Origin: Fragilaria crotonensis
Taxonomy: Eukaryota > Bacillariophyta > Fragilariophyceae > Fragilariales > Fragilariaceae
Reading direction: 5' to 3'
Length of the DNA stretch: 61,699 nucleotides
NCBI GenBank assembly: GCA_022925895.1
Contig: JAKSYS010000359.1
Span: 1-61,699 of the forward strand
In this document: piece after piece, positions 57,794 to 61,699 of the stretch
Layout of the letters: each line of letters starts with the position of its first letter
Position numbering within the stretch: the stretch's first letter is position 1
Notes under the pieces: model-generated
The model's input: only the letters and a program-made list of their open reading frames with translations
What the model was told of the DNA's origin: nothing
Databases searched by the model: none
Translations under genes and position numbers: made by a program

Positions 57794-60700
57794 GAAGAGA
57801 AGGACCATTGAAACCCTGTAGTTGTTGAGGGCTGTCATCCACAAGCAATTGCTTGAGAGCATCCTCAGTGACAACAATGCATCATGTTCTAACATAATCC
57901 ATCGTGATTGGACCTATCTCCTTTTTCTTGAAGTCAAATTGGCACATCCATTGACAATGAAATTTGCGATCTATTGATCAGATTTTTCAATATCATATGC
58001 AAAACAATACTCTCTTCTTACCGTCCGCAATCACCTCAATGTACAGCAACTTTTCTTTGCGTTAAACATGACTTCCATCAAAAACATTGATTGAATTTTG
58101 ACGCCATTACAATTCTCCATATGCAGGGCACAGGGGAGAGTGTTCATCAACAGAAAGTATGCAGCTTCCTTAACCTTTCCTTGCAAGATCTTTATGGGCA
58201 CGAGACAAACGCCCTGACCTCATTTCCAAGGGATCAATTGATATCAAGCCGTCTCAGTACTCACTCATTTTCAGCAAATGTGAAAATGATTGACTCAAGC
58301 TGATATTCACAGGACAAGCAAAAGTGTATTGAGTTGGTTTCATTCCTATAACTTTCTACTGGAACATCCCTTTCAACTTTACTACCTGTCATTTGCAGAA
58401 CTGCAAGTGTCTTTTAGTATACCTGCTGCTTGTTTCAATCCTCTTTGGGGTCGCCATTAATTTGTGAAAGCACATCCAATCAGGATCCTTTGAATGGTCC
58501 TTGCACCAGGAGTTACCAGATAATCAGACGAGTGGCAAATCTAGGACAAAGGAGTGTATGTCCTTTGTTGGCTGCACAACCCTTGCACAAGCAAGCCCTT
58601 TCCAGTGTGCTGACAAGTCACAATTAGTCATACATGGCTGAGAATGGAACAATCCTGCCATCTTGGTTGGAAGTGTCAGCTCATCTGAGATGTCATCAAC
58701 AAACTCTAGTGTTGGTGCCTACCTAAGGCACCATTCAATGCTGCTGACTTAAGATCCTTTGTTAAGGCATTTGCATTCCGCTCCTTCAATCTTGCCTTGT
58801 GTCTCAAAGCTTATTCTTCATGACGAGTCGTTGATTCCGCTCCTTGAGCAATTCCATCTTTGCTTTGGGTTGCTCCACCAGAGCTCAATGCAGCAGTGGA
58901 GACCTAGTATCATTGGGGTCAGAGCGAGTGGGTAGCAGACCCGCGGAATAATGGCAATGGCAACTTCAGCAGAACCATCCAATGTAGTACCAAGTGCTTG
59001 TTTGTTGTTACTAGTACTGATCTCGTCATCCCTCTCGTTGTCGCCGCATCCACTCCTAATAAAACTTCTACTACTTTGTAGTACTAGCACTTGACAAACA
59101 ATTCAAGTCCTCTGACTCAATTACATTGTCAAGAATGTTGTCTTCCAGTATAGTACATGTGTGTTAGGGTGCTCTAGGTCCAGAACAGCTGTTTCCTCTT
59201 GCTGGATGTAACAGGCTTCTATACGGAGAACTGTCGGGTGTGATAAGAACTAATAAATTTGAACAAATTAGAAGCTTAACAACGTTCCAGTACTTTTATC
59301 AATGGCCAGATTTGTAGCTTTCCCCGGCTCATCCACAAAGACTGCGAGGGAAAGAGATCATAAACTAATAGGTTTCAGCTTTTTGCGGGGATCAAACCTC
59401 GGCCTCACCACTGAGGCATACCAAACAATGTAGGTGTAGCCAACTAAACTATACACCCCGCCTGGTGTGATTAGAATTAGAGGTTTGCCTTTCAACAAAA
59501 CTTGAGCATGTTCATTGAAACTTTCGTTTGAGATCAGGAGGAAGAGCGTCCCCATAGATCACACAAGCTCCAAAGAAATATCCTTGCCACGGGAATGCAA
59601 AATGTTGTGCTGTTCCAAAATCTGAACATCTTAGTTTCCTCGGTGCAGTCAAAGCTCATAGCAGGCGATCCGGGCTTGGGTGATGGCGTATCTCCAGGCC
59701 CGATTAAAGCACTTGGTCAAGTTGGAAGGAGGAAGGAGGATTCATCTTTCTCCACCTGAGGGCTTGTTTGTCTTGTCCTCTGCAGTGTTCTACTTGTCGC
59801 ACGGAAGCAAATTCATCACTTCCACCCATTGGTCCGATGGGTGCGAATGACTGCAAGAATGGAATCCGGGTGCTGGGCTAGACAATTGATGTGAGCGTTG
59901 ACCTAGGAAACGCGTCGCACTTTGACATAAACAATGTGTCACAGGGATTTGGTGTGGATAGAGGAAAGCCCGGTTGTGCATCAAACTGCTACTTTATCCT
60001 TCCAATTTGCACGGAAGGAGACCATGCGGAACAGAGCACTATGGCATTGATGTGAAGCTTTACCATGGGACAGCCATAAGCTGGGAAGGATGTGCTGTGA
60101 GAGATTGCATGTCAGTGTCTTGACCGGATGGGGTAGGTACAGCACCAGTAGGCTCAGGTTGTCGGACTGGTAAGGATCACTTATATGGCACCTTCACCGC
60201 AGCCAAGGAAAAATTGTTGCAACAGGTCGATGTCGTGCTGCAGGAAGAAGTGTGGCGGATGTCATCAAGAATGTAGATACCAGGCAGCCTAAGAGAGTAT
60301 TCCACGAGGTCAAGCAGAAGGATGACAAAATGCGGAAAATCACCGCTGGATCCTATGACCATAGGGACAACAATGACAAGGACAATGATACATTGGTTGT
60401 TGTATTCAGCTTGTTTGGCATTACAATCACGTAGTAATGAGTACTGCAAGATGGACGATGGAATCACATCAGGAGGAGGCAAGGACAGCAGGTCACCTTC
60501 AGCCTGACCTGGAAATGACAAGTGACAAAGACTGTCCTAAAGTGCAGGCTCAGAGGAGGCAGGCAATGTGTATTGTTTGTGGGGTCTGGATTTGTACAGA
60601 CCTGACCACAATAAAAAACGATGTTAAAAGGTATGATGACGATGAGGATGACGATGACAAGTGATGTTAATGATAAGTGACTAGCAGATCAACTGCATGG

Positions 60701-61699
60701 TACAATGGTAGCAAAGTGACTAAAAGGAAAAAGTGGTGAATGCAGCACTCCTAAGTCAATGGCATGTTTCATTTCAGTGACTTTGCTACAGTACCTCAAT
60801 CGGTTGTTCTTGTTACTGTACGACTGTGTAGTTTATTGTGTGGGAATACTGTTGCGATCAGAGTTACTGGAATTCTATTGAGCAAGAACCATGTAGATGA
60901 AAATTGAGTTGCCTTTTTGAAAAAAAAGCAAGAGGAAGAATCATGACCGCACTTGATGCGTGATGATGAATGAACAAATGACACATTTCAAGTGAGTGAT
61001 GATGATGTCCATTGGGTATGAATGACATGGTGTAGCGATGAGCAAGAGTTTATCATTTTGGATGAATGTTATGAGACAGCGTACCATGCTGTCTGTGGAG
61101 GTCCAGCATGGCAGGTGACAACAAGAGCATGATATAGTAAAAGATGACAAAACAATGCGTGATACTGAAACTGCTGCTTTGAGGAATGTGAGATAATGTA
61201 AAATACTAATGTCAAAATAGTATATAGTAAAACATAAGTTTGTAGATAGTAAGTGGTTGCACTATATTGTATAGTAGTGACAACCAAATGTGTGATACTG
61301 TAGTTTCGCCATATTCTAATTAGAGGTGTCTGCAACCGTTACTGAGCACACACTATTGGAAGAATGGCCTCTGGCTGCTATTGTTCTGTGGCAACGAGCT
61401 TCGTTGCAGGTTCCACGGGCGTCGGTGATGAGCTGCCTGCTCTCTCGACGACTTTCGAAGCCGAGTTCGACCAACAATGGGGAGAAGCTTAATTTCCATG
61501 CACGTGTCAATTTCTTGTTGTGGATCCAATTAGAATGCAAGGAATGACGTCAAGCCGTACTGTATGTCTGTATGTACCAATCAGCATGCTCTCCATATCT
61601 TACTGTCTTACTAAAGTACTGTTTGAGCTTTGGTATTAGTACTTGGGAGGTAAGTACTGTGACGTCATGTGCTTGCATTCTAATCGAAACCGGTACCAG
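57794..61699. other. Gene-poor right end
   Basis: About 3.9 kb with no supportable protein gene. It includes a GAT/GAC-rich low-complexity patch at 60626-60662, a tRNA-like sequence on the minus strand at 59385-59461, and GTAC words again at 61600-61699. Confidence 0.35.
59385..59461 (-). ncRNA. tRNA-like sequence with pol III A and B boxes
   Basis: On the minus strand a 77-nt unit opens GCGGGG and closes CCCCGC (6-bp closing stem). It contains TAGTTTAGTTGG (A-box-like) and GGTTTGATCCCC (B-box-like). Internal stems GTGTA/TACAC and CCTCA/TGAGG resemble tRNA arms, but the T-arm does not pair properly around the B box, and no anticodon arm or CCA-compatible end is clear. It is a tRNA pseudogene or a SINE-like fragment rather than a working tRNA. 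Confidence 0.35.

Noticed and set aside
51734-57798. 5-bp target duplication of the copia element
   Set aside because: The flanks (GGTCG and GAAGA) do not match; either mutated or the product of recombination.

Overview
The window is nuclear DNA of a protist. Genes are single or few-exon with short GT-AG introns (71-147 nt, donors GTAAGT, GTGAGT, GTAAGC or GTACGT). It carries a copia-type retrotransposon whose protease and integrase signatures resemble diatom CoDi elements, multi-pass proteins of algal type, a hedgehog-type Hint domain and a possibly plastid-targeted SET protein. A pennate diatom or close stramenopile is the best guess. This rests on gene content and style, not on a marker gene.

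Layout: 0.5-12 kb is genic: a rolling-stone-like membrane protein, TFIIE beta (minus), a broken membrane protein, an F-box-like acidic protein, a multi-pass protein and an SGNH/PC-esterase-like protein (minus). 12.6-19.6 kb holds a Methyltransf_22-like membrane protein, a complete pogo-like DNA transposon with TIRs and TA target duplication (13794-17276), and a nuclear-looking protein of unknown family. 19.7-25.8 kb holds a gag-only LTR retrotransposon with perfect 5-bp target duplication, followed 20 bp later by a 321-bp hAT-type MITE with 8-bp target duplication. 26.2-29.7 kb holds a secreted M14 carboxypeptidase fused to a Hint domain and C-terminal membrane segments, convergent with mitochondrial-type ClpP. 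30.5-33.3 kb holds a second, diverged pogo-like transposase. 34-40 kb is mostly non-coding and contains a 1245-bp TIR element. 40.7-47.1 kb is genic again: a large type-B carboxylesterase, a SET-domain methyltransferase of the Rubisco-LSMT/SETD3 class, and a type II glycosyltransferase. 47.1-61.7 kb is gene-poor apart from a degenerate copia element (51739-57793) and one tRNA-like pol III-box sequence.

A recurring feature is reading-frame breaks that, in host genes and the second transposase, nearly always need a -1 shift (one base missing) with good protein similarity on both sides. I read them as residual single-base deletions in the assembly, or as young pseudogenes. Gene models below are joined across them where the homology is clear, and each break is stated. 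The most notable finding is the M14 peptidase-Hint-membrane fusion; next are the gag-only LTR element and the intron-containing pogo-like family with an apparent DD40D spacing.
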